DNA from: Lampris incognitus
Taxonomy: Eukaryota; Chordata; Actinopteri; Lampriformes; Lampridae
DNA length: 64,000 bases
Assembly: GCF_029633865.1 (NCBI RefSeq)
Contig: NC_079214.1
Location: 32,072,957 to 32,136,956 of the forward strand
Direction of reading: 5' to 3'
The first letter of the stretch is position 1, and the number at the start of each line of letters is the position of its first letter. The position numbers were made by a program, and so were the translations under genes. The notes beneath the pieces are model-generated. The model ran no database searches, was not told the origin of the DNA, and was given only the letters and a program-made list of their open reading frames with translations. Positions 1 through 22,157 of the stretch are shown one piece after another.

Positions 1-345
1 AATTGGCCGTGTCTGCGGGTGGGAAGCCGCATGTGGGTATGTGTCCTGGTCGCTGCACTAGCACCTCCTCTGGTTGGTCAGGGCGCCTGTTCAGGGGGGA
101 GGGGGAACTGGAGAGAATAGCGTGATCCTCCCATGCACTATGTCTCCCTGACGAAACTCCTCACTGTCAGGTGAAAAGAAGCAGCTGGCGATTCCACATG
201 TATTGGAGGAGACGTGGTAGTCTGCAGCCCTCCCCGGATCAGCAGAGGGGGTGGAGCAGCGACCGGGACAGCTCAGAAGGGTGAAGTAATTGGCCAGATA
301 CAATTGGGGAGAAAAAGGGGGGAAGAAATCCAAAAAAAAAAAAGT
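1..345 (+). repeat. Interspersed SINE-like repeat with poly-A tail (window-edge copy)
   Basis: About 345 bases ending in a 12-A run. The stretch from about 150 to 320 (bases around ACGAAACTCCTCACTGTCAG, then GGTAGTCTGCAGCCCT, then AATTGGCCAGATACAATTGG) recurs in reverse orientation at 16376-16664. That second copy carries a tRNA-like head; here the head is replaced or diverged and the left edge is cut by the window. Confidence 0.6.
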
Positions 346-469
346 GAATGTGGTTTTCTCACAGTAAAATTTTTTAGTAATATTTAGTGAGGAAAATAAT
401 TTCACTTCAAATTATTTCCAGACCAACAACTCAGCATTGTTACACTTGGGTGTTACCAATGAGGGGTGG

Positions 470-665
470 GTTGTTGGCCTGTTGTCTCTGTTGCTCTCCC
501 TGAGGTTTCTTCCTGTTTTTTCTCCCTGTTGAAAGGCTTTTTTTTTTTCAGGGAGTTGTCCCTTATCCAGTGCGAGGGTCTAAGGACAGGATGTTGTGTT
601 GCTGTAAAGCCCCTTGAGGCAAATTTGTAGTTTGTGATATTGGGCTGTATAAATAAAATGGACTT
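470..665 (+). repeat. 3' end of an interspersed repeat (LINE-tail type)
   Basis: Contains the teleost-type tail with a CCTTGAGGCAAATTTG block followed by a TATTGGGCTGTATAAATAAA block and an AATAAA-like end. This looks like the 3' end of a retroposed element. Family not assigned. Confidence 0.45.
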
Positions 666-1171
666 GTTCAACCTACCCCAAAACATTTAGTGGCCCAAAA
701 AGTCTACGTAAAGTGTATTCAATGAAACCAAGCTGCAGTTGATGTTGTTAAGCCTGAAGTATCCATTATTTGATGATGCTTCCACTAAATTACAAGTTTT
801 AGTATAAGAAAATAACAGTATATTTATAGCCATCATAGCACAAAGCCTGCTTTGCATAAGGTATCCTATGCTTGGAATAAAAAGGTCAACTTTTTGAGGA
901 AAAAGACCCTCCCCTTTTAGTAGGTGGGCTACTGCTCTGAAATACAATAAACCATATAAGCTGGTTGGCCTCATTGACATTCATATGATGGTTGGCCTTT
1001 CTGCCCATGGGAGAGCACAGACGGTTGTTCGGGGTGATTGGAGTCCTCCTGTAATGGTAAAACCCACAATGTGGCTCATTTGGTTCATCATATTTACTGC
1101 CTTAATTGTTACTTGGCTGTTTTTTTTGGGGTGGGGGGTGGGGGGTAACCATAGTTTGTCACTTTTTTCAG

Positions 1172-1265
1172 TTATCAAGTCAAGTCAGTTTTATTTGTAT
1201 AGCACATTATCACAAATTACAGGTTATATTGCTTTACAGCAATATAACTCTCTGCCCTTAGACCC
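1172..1265 (+). repeat. Short fragment of a dispersed repeat
   Basis: The motif CAGTTTTATTTGTATAGCAC is a very common teleost dispersed-repeat end. Only about 90 bases are recognisable. Between 665 and 1172, and between 1265 and 1650, I see nothing beyond AT-rich sequence. Confidence 0.35.
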
Positions 1266-1654
1266 TTCCATTATCACTGCTTAGCACTTAATGAATACCC
1301 TTTTCTTTTCAGTTTGCCATGTTGCATACATTTCTGGATTATTATGACTGCTGCTGGCATGTCTGTGAAAAAGAAAAAAACAGAAGGTTTAAAACAAAAG
1401 TTTGTACTTTGTTTTAAGATATAGCAGTAAAAATAATTGTTCAGAAATGTACTTGGTTTTGTAGTTGAATATTGTAAAAGTACAAAATGCTTGACTTTAA
1501 TATGCTCCAGTGCAGCTATTCCACATATCTATTATTAAACAACTATTCAGCTGTCTGGTGTTGTCTCTATTTCAACTTTAAATCCACATATCTCTTGTAA
1601 AATTTGTCAAGCCTACCAGTTTAGTAAACGGTAGGGACTGATATCTTCCATCAG

Positions 1655-1985
1655 CATGGTGGCCCAGTGGTTAGCACTGTTGCCTCACAGCAAGAAGGTC
1701 TTGGGTTCGAACCCCAGGATTTCCTAGGTCATTTTTGTGTGGAGTTTGCATGTTCTCCCTGTTTCTGTGTGGGTTTCCTCCGGGTGCTCCGGTTTCCTCC
1801 CACCATCTAAAGACATGCATGTTAGGGTTAACTGTCTGTGCCCCTGAGCAAGGCAATGGAAAGAAGAGCTGGAGTTGGTCCCGAGCGCTGCACAGTGGCT
1901 GCCTGCTTCTAGCGTCAGTGTGTGTTGGGTTGGGTTAAATGCATAGGATGAATTTCCCCATGGGGTTTAATAAAGTACATCTTAT
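1655..1985 (+). repeat. tRNA-derived SINE, type A tail
   Basis: The head has an A-box-like GTGGCCCAGTGGTTAGC and a B-box GGGTTCGAACCCC. It is followed by the conserved body (GGAGTTTGCATGTTCTCCC) and a tail with GCAAGGCAATGGAAAG, ending in AATAAAGTACATC. Same family as the copies at 43033, 43625 and 57235. Confidence 0.85.
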
Positions 1986-1997
1986 CAAGCTGAATTT

Positions 1998-2085
1998 AAA
2001 TTAAGTCAACTACTACTTTCGGCTGCTCCTGTTAGGGGTCGCCACAGCGGATCATCAGTTTCCATTTCTTCCCGTCTTAAATTTG
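1998..2085 (-). repeat. Short 3' piece of an RTE-type LINE
   Basis: Reads GGCTGCTCCTGTTAGGGGTC then GCCACAGCGGATCATC. This is the reverse complement of the 3' end of the LINE at 21470-22040, which ends GATCCGCTGTGGCGACCCC. Another small copy is at 29585-29700. Confidence 0.7.
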
Positions 2086-3200
2086 AATTCCTGAATTTAA
2101 ATTAAGTATCTCATGTAAATAAAAAACATGTTTGTATTCACTGAATGGGCCATCTAGACACTTGTGGAATTGCAATGCTGTGCCAAAATTATATTAGGAT
2201 TCACTGAATGTTTCTTCTGTTACAAAAGAGGAATTGTGTGCTTTCACCCCACATGAAAAGCGGCGGTGTGCTGGATTGGGTAATGATTTCCTCATACCTC
2301 TTCTGTGGAACAGTGGAGGAGGTTCCAGAGAACTGCATGCCTGGTCTTGACACCATGGTTATAAACAAACAAAAATTAGATATAAATTAAAAGTTTTCAT
2401 GCAATATTCTTTAGATTTTTTTTATTATTATGATCCAAGACGCCATGACACCCCTTTCATGCACACTATGCAGCAGTATAAATACAGGGTTTTTCAAACG
2501 GATGGTATTTTAGCTTTGATTCCCTTAAGAATATCATGGTTAACAAAAAATATTTTAGTGTTGGCAATATAAGACTGCAATATAAGATGACTTAAGGACA
2601 AGGTAGTCCTGATAACTGAGTAGTATTTTCCTTGGTCTGTTTATTACAGAATATCAAGCCATATTTTAGGTGGTTACTGATGTAGTATTTATGTGTGACA
2701 TGTAATATGCACTAAATACCAACTTTCATCAGTTATTAAAGTTGCTCATCTGCATCATAGACATGGTAAAAGGCATTTCAGGCTCCAGGGATTCAAAAGA
2801 ATCCCATGACAACAAAGTGCTATGCTTGTAGAAAAACAATAACTAATACTTATCAACAGCCAAGAAGGATAACAGTCACCACTTTTTATATTCAGGTCTG
2901 TCAAAAAATTTCAGTCATGTTACCGTTAAGGCAAAAATGTTTGATCAAGTCACACATGAATGAAATTTCTCTTTCAAACCTGGCTCTAAGCATAAATGTT
3001 CCACGCCCAGTAATACCCTTCCAGGTCTCACGGAATACACTTTTATTCATAAGTGTACCAGTTCAAAGCTATGATGAGAGAAAACACGCCACATACCAGT
3101 CCAGTGCCGCTAATACTGTAGGACGTCCTAACGGTTGTGTTTTCCACTACTGTGTCACTCCTGACAAATCACGCTCATATTCAGCCGCTCTCTCGGCTGG
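2086..3200. other. AT-rich stretch, nothing recognised
   Basis: No coding similarity, repeat or RNA gene seen on either strand. It lies upstream of the inferred irf1 promoter region. Confidence 0.5.
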
Positions 3201-3204
3201 AGCA

Positions 3205-3607
3205 TCTCATGTCCTCCTGTGATTGGAGGGACCTGTTCAGTGGCAAGAACTCCTATTGGAGGACGAGAGGGCTCATCATGACTGCAAAAGTGAATCTATT
3301 GGTGAAGACACAGTAGGAGGAATAGTGAGCTCAGATTTAATCTTGGTTCCTGTGAATTTTGTTGTTATCACTAAAGAGATTTGTTGCCTACCAAAGCACG
3401 CTCCTTAACCTGTCTGTCCTATGCACCTGGACTAATTCTCTGTTTGTCTGGTTTTACTGTCTGTACATCTGGACTGACTTCACATCTGCATTTGTATCTG
3501 GCTTGGCTGATTGTCTCTCCATCAGTCTGTCTCATTGCACATTGGCTGTGTAAAACACCGGGACTAAACACCTGTCTGCATGCCAACCTGAACAAACGGC
3601 TGCCAAG
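3205..3607 (+). promoter_or_regulatory. irf1: Probable irf1 promoter and non-coding first exon
   Basis: Two inverted CCAAT boxes lie at about 3221 (TGATTGGAGG) and 3252 (CTATTGGAGG). A strong donor GCCAAG|GTAAGAG at 3607 has no coding frame joined to it, and the coding start at 4073 sits directly behind an acceptor (ACAG|C-ATG). This fits the usual IRF1 gene plan of an untranslated first exon. The transcription start is not visible from sequence, so the left edge is a guess. Confidence 0.4.
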
Positions 3608-3803
3608 GTAAGAGTCATGGCTCTCCAAAGAGAGGAATGCAGAGAATTTGATTAGAAGAAAGCAAAACAGAAAAATATAACTGTTAGCAGCTCTAAAAAC
3701 AGTTTTCTGTCTTAAGTGTGTGCTCTGTCTTAAATGTATCCACAACAATTCAAATGTCTCCTCTTACTTAAAAACGGGTGCTGAATAGCTAAACAATGAG
3801 ATG

Positions 3804-4007
3804 CAGGGGTGGGCAGTCCTATCCAGAAAGGGCTGGTGCGGGTGCAGGTCTTTGTTCCAACCAAGCAGTTACACACCTGTGTCTCCCAACCAAGTTCCTC
3901 AGCAAAGACTGCACTGGTTGATTAGTGTGATCAGGTGTGTAACTGCATGGTTGGAACAAAAACCTGCACCCACACCGGCCCTTCCTGAATAAGATTGCTC
4001 ACCCCTG
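3804..4007. mobile_element. Foldback MITE, copy 1 (CAGGGGTGGGCA ends)
   Basis: A 204-bp near-palindrome: the left end CAGGGGTGGGCAGTCCTATC matches the reverse of the right end, and inner blocks around TTTGTTCCAACCAAGCAG also pair. The same element is at 53418-53621. The CAGGGG ends resemble hAT-type MITEs, but no clear 8-bp target duplication was found. It lies in the last 270 bases of irf1 intron 1, about 65 bases before the coding exon. Confidence 0.75.
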
Positions 4008-4072
4008 CAAAAGTAAAATGTTTGCGTGCATGTCTCTGTGTGAAAGAGTGTGTGTGCAAATGTGCGTACAGC

Positions 4073-13964
<9,892 letters not shown>

Positions 13965-14371
13965 ACAAGAGCTCATTCTATTGAACAGTATCACAAATAT
14001 AACAGCAAAAACAAAGCATATTTCTTATTGGCCTATATTGCTGACTTCTTACACCAGTCCACCTGTCTGTCTGTTCATCCATCGACTAAGCTAATGGTTG
14101 AAAGCGGGAAGTAAGAAGGTAAATGGACAGGTACTGCTCAGTCTGAGAGTCAGACACTCAAAAGCAAACTGAAAAGGAGATCCTGTTCCAAGCCAAGCTT
14201 CGCCATGGTCCACTGTCACATACACCACACCAACACCAAACTCAGACCACTTGTAGAGCAGCTAGATCTCATTTCACTGGTCACAGTTTTGAGGAAAGAC
14301 AGTTATTGTTCTACCTTCCTTGAAGTTTTATGCTTACCCCACCACATACACAGTGAAATTATATCTGCATT

Positions 14372-14377
14372 AATAAA
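14372..14377 (+). terminator. irf1: Possible irf1 polyadenylation signal
   Basis: AATAAA 408 bases behind the stop codon. Other signals may be used further on. Confidence 0.35.
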
Positions 14378-14399
14378 CTGCACAGGAGTGCAGTACACA

Positions 14400-16370
14400 A
14401 AAACAGGCCCTTCGCACCAAAGTAGATGGTAGGCTGCAGGGGAATACACAACATACTGGCATGCCCTCTTGACTTAAACAATGTAGCTTTCATTGGAGCG
14501 TCACACGGTAATTTGATGGTCTTTCAAAGCAATTTCGGTGTTGGGATTCTGACCAAGCTGTTGCTTTGGGAGATTTGAGTTCTTGTTTGCAGTGTAAACA
14601 TATTTTGAACCCTCTTGCAATTAAGAGTTGGCCATAACATTCTCATCATCCTGTTGCCCAAATGCAGTCAAAATTATTGGAACTGCCCAGAGAAGGTAAA
14701 CTTGTGTACAAGTTTGCATCTCGCCTTAGTGCATATGTCCACATCAACTGGGAGGACAGAGACTTATAATGACAAAAATACATCAGCAGATGATGGTGTG
14801 ATGTGGTTTTTGGAAATTTTAGCATTATATTTAGGGGGGGTTAACTTAAATTACAACTTATCTTATTTACTTAATTAGATAGGATAGTGAAAAACCAACT
14901 GAAGGGACTGGAGGGAGAGAGAGGCAACAGAGCTCGTTGCCAAATTTGATTCCATGAATGTTGCACTTGAGCCAAAGCCAACATGATAAGTGACAACTGG
15001 TGGGCCACCGAAACATCCAATTATGACTTCTTTCTGATTTTTAACTGGTTATATTGATATAATATTGAAATAGCAAATTGTCACACTAATTATTTCTAAG
15101 AACAGTAATTCAGTATTGCACCTAGCTTCTAAGTAAAACATTACAACCAAATGTTTGTCCCGAGACCTGCTAAGAGCTGAAAAGTTCATAGACAAAGACA
15201 GCCAGATACCAAGGCCATTCTGTTACATGCATTTCCTGCTGAAGTTTACAAACATGTTCATTCAGTACTCCCAGATGTTTTTTCAATAAATATTCAAGAA
15301 GAAACATCCTCCATTGTGTTAACTTTTGTGGGAATGTGTGCTAACACTCAGTCTATTACAACAGACTGGGAGAAGAGCAATCCAACAGATAAACATTTTT
15401 CTCAAAGGGGGAATGAGCAAATAAAGCCTTCTCAAGCTGCACCAAAATAACTGCTCATGTCTCCCCTAAGTGAATATTTATCAAATATATACCATTACAA
15501 AGTGCATTTATAGCCTCAAAACTTAAGCACCCATGTGCTAGGAATTTGTACCTAGTTTAGGTCTGGCTCAGCTACGTACCCAAGTAACAGGAAGAATAGG
15601 ACAAAGTAACACAGAATGCACAAATACATACCACATAAAACATAGGCTCTATGTTTCTGCACATAGTGCAAGATTTATTAAGCAAAAACATTTCAGTTGC
15701 CCCACACTGAATTAAAAGCCCTTCTTACATGTAGGCCTTAGTTTTTGACAATCCCTTTGTAAAGTAAAAATAAATATTCAAATGTTTTCTCACAAGCAAA
15801 CACATGCAGAGTGGTGGGAGTATGATAGCATAAGGCTAGCCTGGTAAAACACACATGTTAACAGACAGATAGGTTTGTGCACAGTTGTACCTCGATGACC
15901 AGACAGGCCATCCCAAATTCTCCTCTCTCCCCAACCAACATGCAAACTACACCCTGACTGAAACAAAGGCCTTTTTTTTTTTGAGACAAAGTGTTGTATG
16001 AAGGCTTACACAAAGGCTTGTAATTCAAAGATCTCTTGATACATAAATCAAACAACACATTCACATATTGCAAAACAATTATAAATAAATAAACAGAATG
16101 GACTCTGCCATGTCATCAGAATAGGAGTCTCCAGCATCTGTAATACTGCTGTCTTTTAATTTCTCTGGCAAAACGGCAATGAAGAGAACGCACAAAATGG
16201 GTTGATAGATGCAAAAAGACCATCCCTCCTAAAAGAATCGTTGCGAAAGATGCACTAACGTTTAAAACTTTGATTTTGCTCTTACTCTTCCACCATGATG
16301 GGATGCCCCGTTGCAGTAATTCTAAAAAGACTTCTGTGTGATTTACCTGCCGGCACACCTTCAGCAATAG
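14400..16370. other. AT-rich intergenic stretch, nothing recognised
   Basis: No exon-like or transposon-like coding similarity on either strand and no tandem repeat. Confidence 0.5.
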
Positions 16371-16375
16371 ATGGG

Positions 16376-16664
16376 GGAACTATTCAGTCATCCCCTCCCC
16401 TCTCCTCTACCCAACCCAATTGTATTTGGCCAATTACCCCACTCTTCCAAGCCGTCCCAGTCACTGCTCCACCCCCTCTACCAATCCGGGAAGGGCTGCA
16501 GACTACCACATGCCTCTTCCGATACACGTGGAGTCACTAGTCACTTCTTTTCACCTGACAGTGAGGAGTTTCGGCAGGAGGCAACACGAGGATTTGAACT
16601 GGCGATCCCTGTGCTGGTAGGCAATAGAATAGACCGCTACGCCACCTGGATGCCCCTCTATTCA
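16376..16664 (-). repeat. tRNA-derived SINE of a second family
   Basis: The reverse strand starts near 16664 with an A-box-like GGTGGCGTAGCGGTC and a B-box-like CAGTTCAAATCC. It is followed by GCCGAAACTCCTCACTGTCA and a body matching 150-320 of this window. The A and B boxes mark a tRNA-derived RNA polymerase III promoter. Confidence 0.75.
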
Positions 16665-17282
16665 GTCAATTTAAATATTGTAATGTGGTTTGAATGAAAG
16701 GCCACACACATTTGAACAGATTCCCTGCTTATTTAGTTGTTGAATGTGTACATCTGGGTTAATGAGACTTACATGAGAGACATCCTTTATTTAAAATCTC
16801 CATTCTTGGTAAAGTTTCTGTACTTGCTGCTTGGGATACACAGGTACCTGATGCAATATGGGACAAAAAATAGTTTCAATTTCATTTTAGAACTTTGTTA
16901 AACTTATGAAACTGGTTTCATGACATTTCATCTTAGCATTTCTACATTAATGCTGGGGAGAAATCAGTTGGAGACCTATACCTAGACTATACTAAAGCAT
17001 CTGGCTCAAAATAAGTTACTTGACATAATTCAAAACTGAAATAAACAACCCTCTTCAGACTCCCACATATCACCTCAACGCAAAAATGAGTGCTCTCTCA
17101 GGAGTACTTGGCTGGTCAGTTTTATAGTATTGTTTTCACAAACCAGTGGTAGGTAACTGCTTTTTCTATTTACAAACTTTTTACTACGACTCTGATTAAG
17201 TTGATTTTTTACTCATTTTAATTGTTTTTTTTTTTAGTAAGGTTTTCTTGTATCGCCTTTGTCAGTTTGATTCAAATCACAA

Positions 17283-17670
17283 TGGGGTGGCGTCCGAGTG
17301 ATGTCACAGCATCGCTGTCGCTAAGGACACGTCACAGGAAGTCAGACATGCAGAGCATGTTAAGACAGTACAGCATGGCTGTGTTTACAACACCAACTCA
17401 TGTATATGCTGCCATAAATCCGATAATATTAACCCCGAATGATGTTCCTGGCGCAAAGTTTACATCGTAAATTGAGGTGCACAGTAACCTGCAACTAAAA
17501 AGATGGTTGCAGTGTCGTGGACTGCCAAGGACAGGGAAAAACCAGGAGTTAATTGATCGGCTAGTTGAGGGTGTGTGTCAGCTGTCACACAGCATAAAGT
17601 TCCCCATTTTCTCTTCATTTGGCTATGCAGGCTACTACACACATTCAGATTTGAAATCAAACAATTTCAT
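17283..17670 (+). pseudogene. Fragment coding for a SAP-like motif, probably transposon-derived
   Basis: From about 17474 the frame reads LQLKRWLQCRGLPRTGKNQ followed by ELIDRLVEG. This matches the SAP helix-loop-helix pattern (L-K-x-W-L-x-x-R-G-L...G-x-K-x-E-L-I-x-R) that binds AT-rich DNA. The preceding frame from 17282 is interrupted by a stop at 17468. No host gene is recognised. In fish such SAP domains are frequent in proteins of IS4EU/ISL2EU-type DNA transposons; that link is inference. Confidence 0.5.
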
Positions 17671-18791
17671 ATGAGGTTAAAGTACAGCTTTTCAGCGTTT
17701 AGCTTCTATTATTGACCCTGTCAGTAGCAGACTGGCCAGGGAGCACCAGGACAAAGTACCGATTGCCCCCCCCCCCCCGCTTATGGTTTTATGAGCACTT
17801 GATTACAGTTAAATCAGTGGACTTGTTTTATTAACTTTTAAATATTTTATTTTATTTTATAATGTTAACTTGTCCCAATAATTTAAGTGGTCTGAAATAC
17901 TGGGACTATATTTTAAAAAAAAGTGATAGTTTCTAAATGGTGAATCCGATATTTATTTATTTATTTTTGAAAATTCTGTTTATTCATTTTCCATGTTTAC
18001 AGTACAACAAGGGAGACAAACATAACTCACACCCAGTGCCACAATAAGATATACATCTTACATTTATCATTCACTGTACACACACTCCACTACACCCTCC
18101 CACATAGAGATAAGATTTTTAGCATGACTCCCACACCCCGAAATATGGATACAGAGATAGAGAATGATGATAAGATAAAAATGAAAATCTGCATTCATCG
18201 ACGAAACCGCATCATTGTCTGCAGATCTTTTGGACTGCAAGGAAGGATTGTCACGCCATGCTTGGGCTTTTCTCTTCCTGGATAAAAGTTCATAAGTAAG
18301 TTGGAGAGTATTGCACTAACCAGACATGGCCACAAGCACTATAACAATATTACCCCAGTAATGCAAAAGGCAGTAACACACAGAATGTGTGTAATCGGTG
18401 TTCAAAAATGTTTTGATTTATTTTAATGTCATTATTATTTTATCATGCCTGAATCATACTTTTGAGCACATTCCATTACATGAATACATGATAGGTAATT
18501 AGATTAACATTATGATGAATATTAAACGGAATTTTGTAGTATTTAGTATTTATCTACTGTTTTCTCTTGTATTGTACCTACAACACACATCAAATATTGT
18601 CATATTAAGTTACACAACTGGCCAATCACATATGTAATGGATCATACTCAGGTAGGAGGGTCATGCAAGTAATGTAAGTTAGGACGGTCAAAAATAAGTT
18701 TCACGCTATGTGCGGCATGTGCCCGGGCCTGTACCTTAGCTTGTTGAAAAAACATCACAAAGAACAGTGCGTGCGATCAACATCAAACTCA

Positions 18792-19074
18792 CCTGCTCTT
18801 GGTGATAATGTGCTGGACTTGGATCAGGGTGATCATCCGTTGGTCCTTCTCCTTCAACACGATGCTTGGTACAGATGAACTTCATTTTATGGACTTTGTT
18901 AACGTTGAATTGCTTGTGTGGACGGCTGCAAGCTCTGATCCAACGTAAACACTTCTCCAGCTGCTGCTTGGGTTTCAGAAAATTAAGGAACTGTACACCC
19001 ACCATATGCAGACTATCTGCATATCTGGAGTCATTACTGCATTCCCCATAGCAGCAACATTTTATGTACACCAT
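18792..19074 (-). pseudogene. Exon coding for a THAP-like zinc finger, probably transposon-derived
   Basis: ATG at 19074. About 94 codons run to a good donor CAAGAGCAG|GTGAGTTTG at 18791. Cysteine pairs (KCCCYGEC), the tryptophan block CLRWIRACSRP, then FICTKH and EGPTDDHPDP give the C2CH order of a THAP finger. The GPT-x-x-HPDP end is typical of fish transposon-encoded THAP-like fingers. The N-terminal spacing is a little unusual. The following exons are not found, so it appears to be an orphan exon. It lies 0.1 kb from a hAT MITE and 1.1 kb from the SAP fragment. Confidence 0.55.
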
Positions 19075-19163
19075 GGCACACTAGAAAAAATAGGTGAAAA
19101 TGGCAAAAAAAAATTACACAAAAAACGAAGAAAATTACAACAAACTTCTAATGTAGTCTAGTG

Positions 19164-19723
19164 CAGTGTTTCTCAACCTGGGGTCCGCGGACCCCTAGTG
19201 GTCAGTGGTGTAATTGCAAGGGGTCCGTGAAAATAAAATATCTTTAAAAAAAAGATCCTATGACATTTATAGAAATAGGATTATTTTACTCAAATGGGAC
19301 TGAGACCTTTATCTACCTAATCTATAAAGGGTAACAGGACTTTTTTCTCTAATTACATCTGTTTCACAAGTGTAATTTATTGTATTTTAATAAGAGATCT
19401 CGCTCCCGTTTGCATTGTTAAAGTTACTGCATAAAAATTCTGTTGTTACATATATCTGAAAGTTACTGAATACATATTCTGTTTTGTTACATATATCTGA
19501 AAGTTACTGCATAAGAATTCTGTTTTGTTATATCTAAGTTACAACTGAAAGCTCTTATTTTTGCCCCAAAGAGTGAATAAATGCTATAATGCAATTTAAA
19601 ATGCAGTTTCTACTGTTTCTATCAAATTGCAACCCCCCTCCCCCAAGATCAGGTGGAGGGGTCCTCAGGGTAGATCAAAAATACGCAGGGGGTCCAGGAC
19701 CCCAAAAAGGTTGAGAACCACTG
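19164..19723. mobile_element. hAT MITE with 8-bp target duplication
   Basis: 560 bp. Left end CAGTGTTTCTCAACC and right end GGTTGAGAACCACTG form 15-bp inverted repeats with one mismatch. The direct repeat GTCTAGTG lies at 19156-19163 and 19724-19731. An 8-bp duplication and CAGTG ends mark the hAT superfamily (Charlie-like). It has no coding capacity, so it is non-autonomous. Confidence 0.92.
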
Positions 19724-19869
19724 GTCTAGTGCATTCGATGTCTGACTTCCGTTTGCTGCGAAGCTTCCGCTTCCACTTGGGAAGGGCTAAAAATAGCTCA
19801 TGGACGCTGCCCCATTGCATGCCTCTCCTCACGGCCCCCTTAGCAGCCCAACTGTTACAGGGAGAAGAC

Positions 19870-21294
19870 TGAATGAAAGCAGCACAGTCATAACTGGAGT
19901 GAATGCATTTCCTTCAGGCAGGTCTCCCAGAGACAGAAGACCAGGAAAGCACTGGGTCCAGACGGTGTGTCCCCATCCTGTCTCAAAGCCTGTGCTGACC
20001 AACTGGCTCCAATCTTCACACAGATCTTCAATAGATCCCCGGTGCTGTGTGAAATCCGCTCCTGTTTCAAATGCTCCACCATCATCCCGGTCCAAAAGAA
20101 ACTCTTCATCACTGGACTTAATGGCTACAGGCCTGTCGTTCTGATGTCTGTGGTCATAAAGACCTTTGAACGACTGGTGTTGGCCCACCTGAAGAACATC
20201 ACAGGACACCTGCTGGACCCCCTGCAGTTTGCCTAGAAAACAGGCCAATGAATGATGCAGTCAACATGGGACTGCGCTACATCCTGCAACACCTTGACTG
20301 CACAGCAACATATACAAGGATCCTGTTTGTGGACTTCAGCTAGGCATTTAACACCATCATTCCAGAAATCCTCTCCTCCAAACTCTCCCGGCTCACTGTA
20401 TTCCCCGCCATCTGTCAGTGGATCACCAGCTTCCTGATAGGGAGGAAACAGCAGGTGAGGTTGTGGGAAGTCAGCACTGGTGCCCCCCAGGGATATGCCC
20501 TCTTCCCACTGCTCTTCTCCCTCTACACCTCCAAGGACCCAGCTGTTAAACTACTGAAGTTTGCAGAAGACACTGCAGTCCTTGGACTCCTCCAGGATGG
20601 TGACGAGTCTCCATATCAGCAGGAAGTCAAGTGGCTGGTGCTCTGGTGTATTCAGAACAACTTGGAGATGAACATGCTCAAGACTGTGGAGGTGACAGTG
20701 GACTTTAGGAGACACCCCTCAGCACTGCTCCCCCTCACAATATCCGGCAGCCCTGTGTCAACTGTGGAGGTCTTCAAGTTTCTGGGAACTACCATTTCTA
20801 AAGACCTGAAGTGAGAGACCAACATCAACTTCATTCTCAAAAAGGCCCAGCAGAGGATGTTGTTTCTGCAACAATTGAGGAAATTTGCTCTAACGCAGGA
20901 GCTGTTGAGCCAGTTTTACACTGCAGTCACTGAATCTGTCCTGTGCACATCCACCATGGTCTGGTTTGGAGCAGCAACAAAACAGGATAGGAACAGACTG
21001 CAGCGAACAGTAGGGACAGCAGAAAAAAAAATCCTTGGTGCTTCCCTGCCTACCCTGCAGGATTTGTATACCTCTAGAGCCTGGAAACAGGCGGGCAGAA
21101 TCCGCACCAAGTTCCCACACCCAGGACACAATCTGTTTGAACTCCTACCCTCTGGCAAGCACTGCAGAGCAATGTACACCAAAACCACCAGACATAGGAA
21201 CAGCCCCCCCCCCCCCACAGGCCATCTCTCTAATGAACACTTAACAGCATGGTGCAAGAATAGACATCTATTATGTAAATATGACACTTTGTAA
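19870..21294 (+). mobile_element. Rex1-like (CR1-group) LINE, dead 3' part
   Basis: Non-LTR reverse transcriptase pieces in order: GPDGVSPSCLKACADQLAP (near 19950), a FERLVLAHLKN block, LFVDFS followed by an in-frame stop (near 20340), STGAPQGYALFPLLFSLY, the catalytic box as FAEDTAV instead of FADD (near 20560), VEVFKFLGTTISKDLK, and the C-terminal LFELLPSGKHCRAMYTK. Internal stops and two frame changes show it is inactive. Confidence 0.8.
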
Positions 21295-21469
21295 ACATCC
21301 TCTTCTGGTCAAGATGTCTCACGTACATAGGTACGATGTGCACTACCTCTTTAAACCTGATGTGTAATACAAAGTGCAATACAAATGCACAATTGTAAAT
21401 ATCTATTCAATTGCTGTATAGTGGTTACAATTATTGCTTTATTGTTGTGGTTATAATACTTGGGGTCAA

Positions 21470-22040
21470 CTGTCCAAAGTAACGAGGAGTGCAGAAGAGA
21501 GATGAAGAATAGAATGCAGGCAGGGTGGAGTGGGTGGAGAAGAGTGTCAGGAGTGATTTGTGACAGAAGGTTACCAGCAAGAGTTAAAGGGAAGGTTTAC
21601 AAGATGGTTGTGAGACCAGCTATGTTGTATGGTTTGGAGACAGTGGCACTGACAAAAAGACAGGAGGTGGAGCTGGAGGTGGCAGAGCTGAAGATGCTAA
21701 GATTTTCACTGGAAGTGACGAAGAAGGACAGGATTAGGAACGAGTATATTAGAGGGACCGCTCAGGTTGGACATTCTGAGACAAAGCAAGAGAGGCAAGA
21801 CTGAGATGGTTTGGACATGTGTGGAGGAGAGATGCTAGGTATATTGGGAGAAGGATGCTGAATATGGAGCTGCCAGGGAAGAGGAAAAGAGAAAGGCCAA
21901 AGAGGAGGTTTATGGATGTGGTGAGGGAGGACATGCAGGTGGCTGGTGTGAAAAAGGAAGCTGCAGAGGACAGGAAGAAATGGAAACGGATGATCGGATG
22001 ATCCGCTGTGGCGACCCCTAACAGGAGCAGCCAAAAGTAG
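21470..22040 (+). mobile_element. RTE-type LINE, 3' end
   Basis: C-terminal reverse transcriptase sequence in two frames: LPARVKGKVYKMVVRPAML and YGLETVALTKRQEVELE, then (shifted frame) the blocks MLNMELPGKRKRERPKRRF and AEDRKKWKRMIG. It ends CGCTGTGGCGACCCCTAACA and GGAGCAGCC. One frameshift near 21800. Small pieces of the same tail are at 1998 and 29585. Confidence 0.82.
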
Positions 22041-22157
22041 GAGTAGTAGGTTGCTGTGGTTGTAACATTATGTCTATATATATATAGCGTTTTTTTCCCC
22101 TGAAACGGTCAATGGTGTTGATAGAAGTGCTCAACTAACGAGGAGCGGAATATCAAT

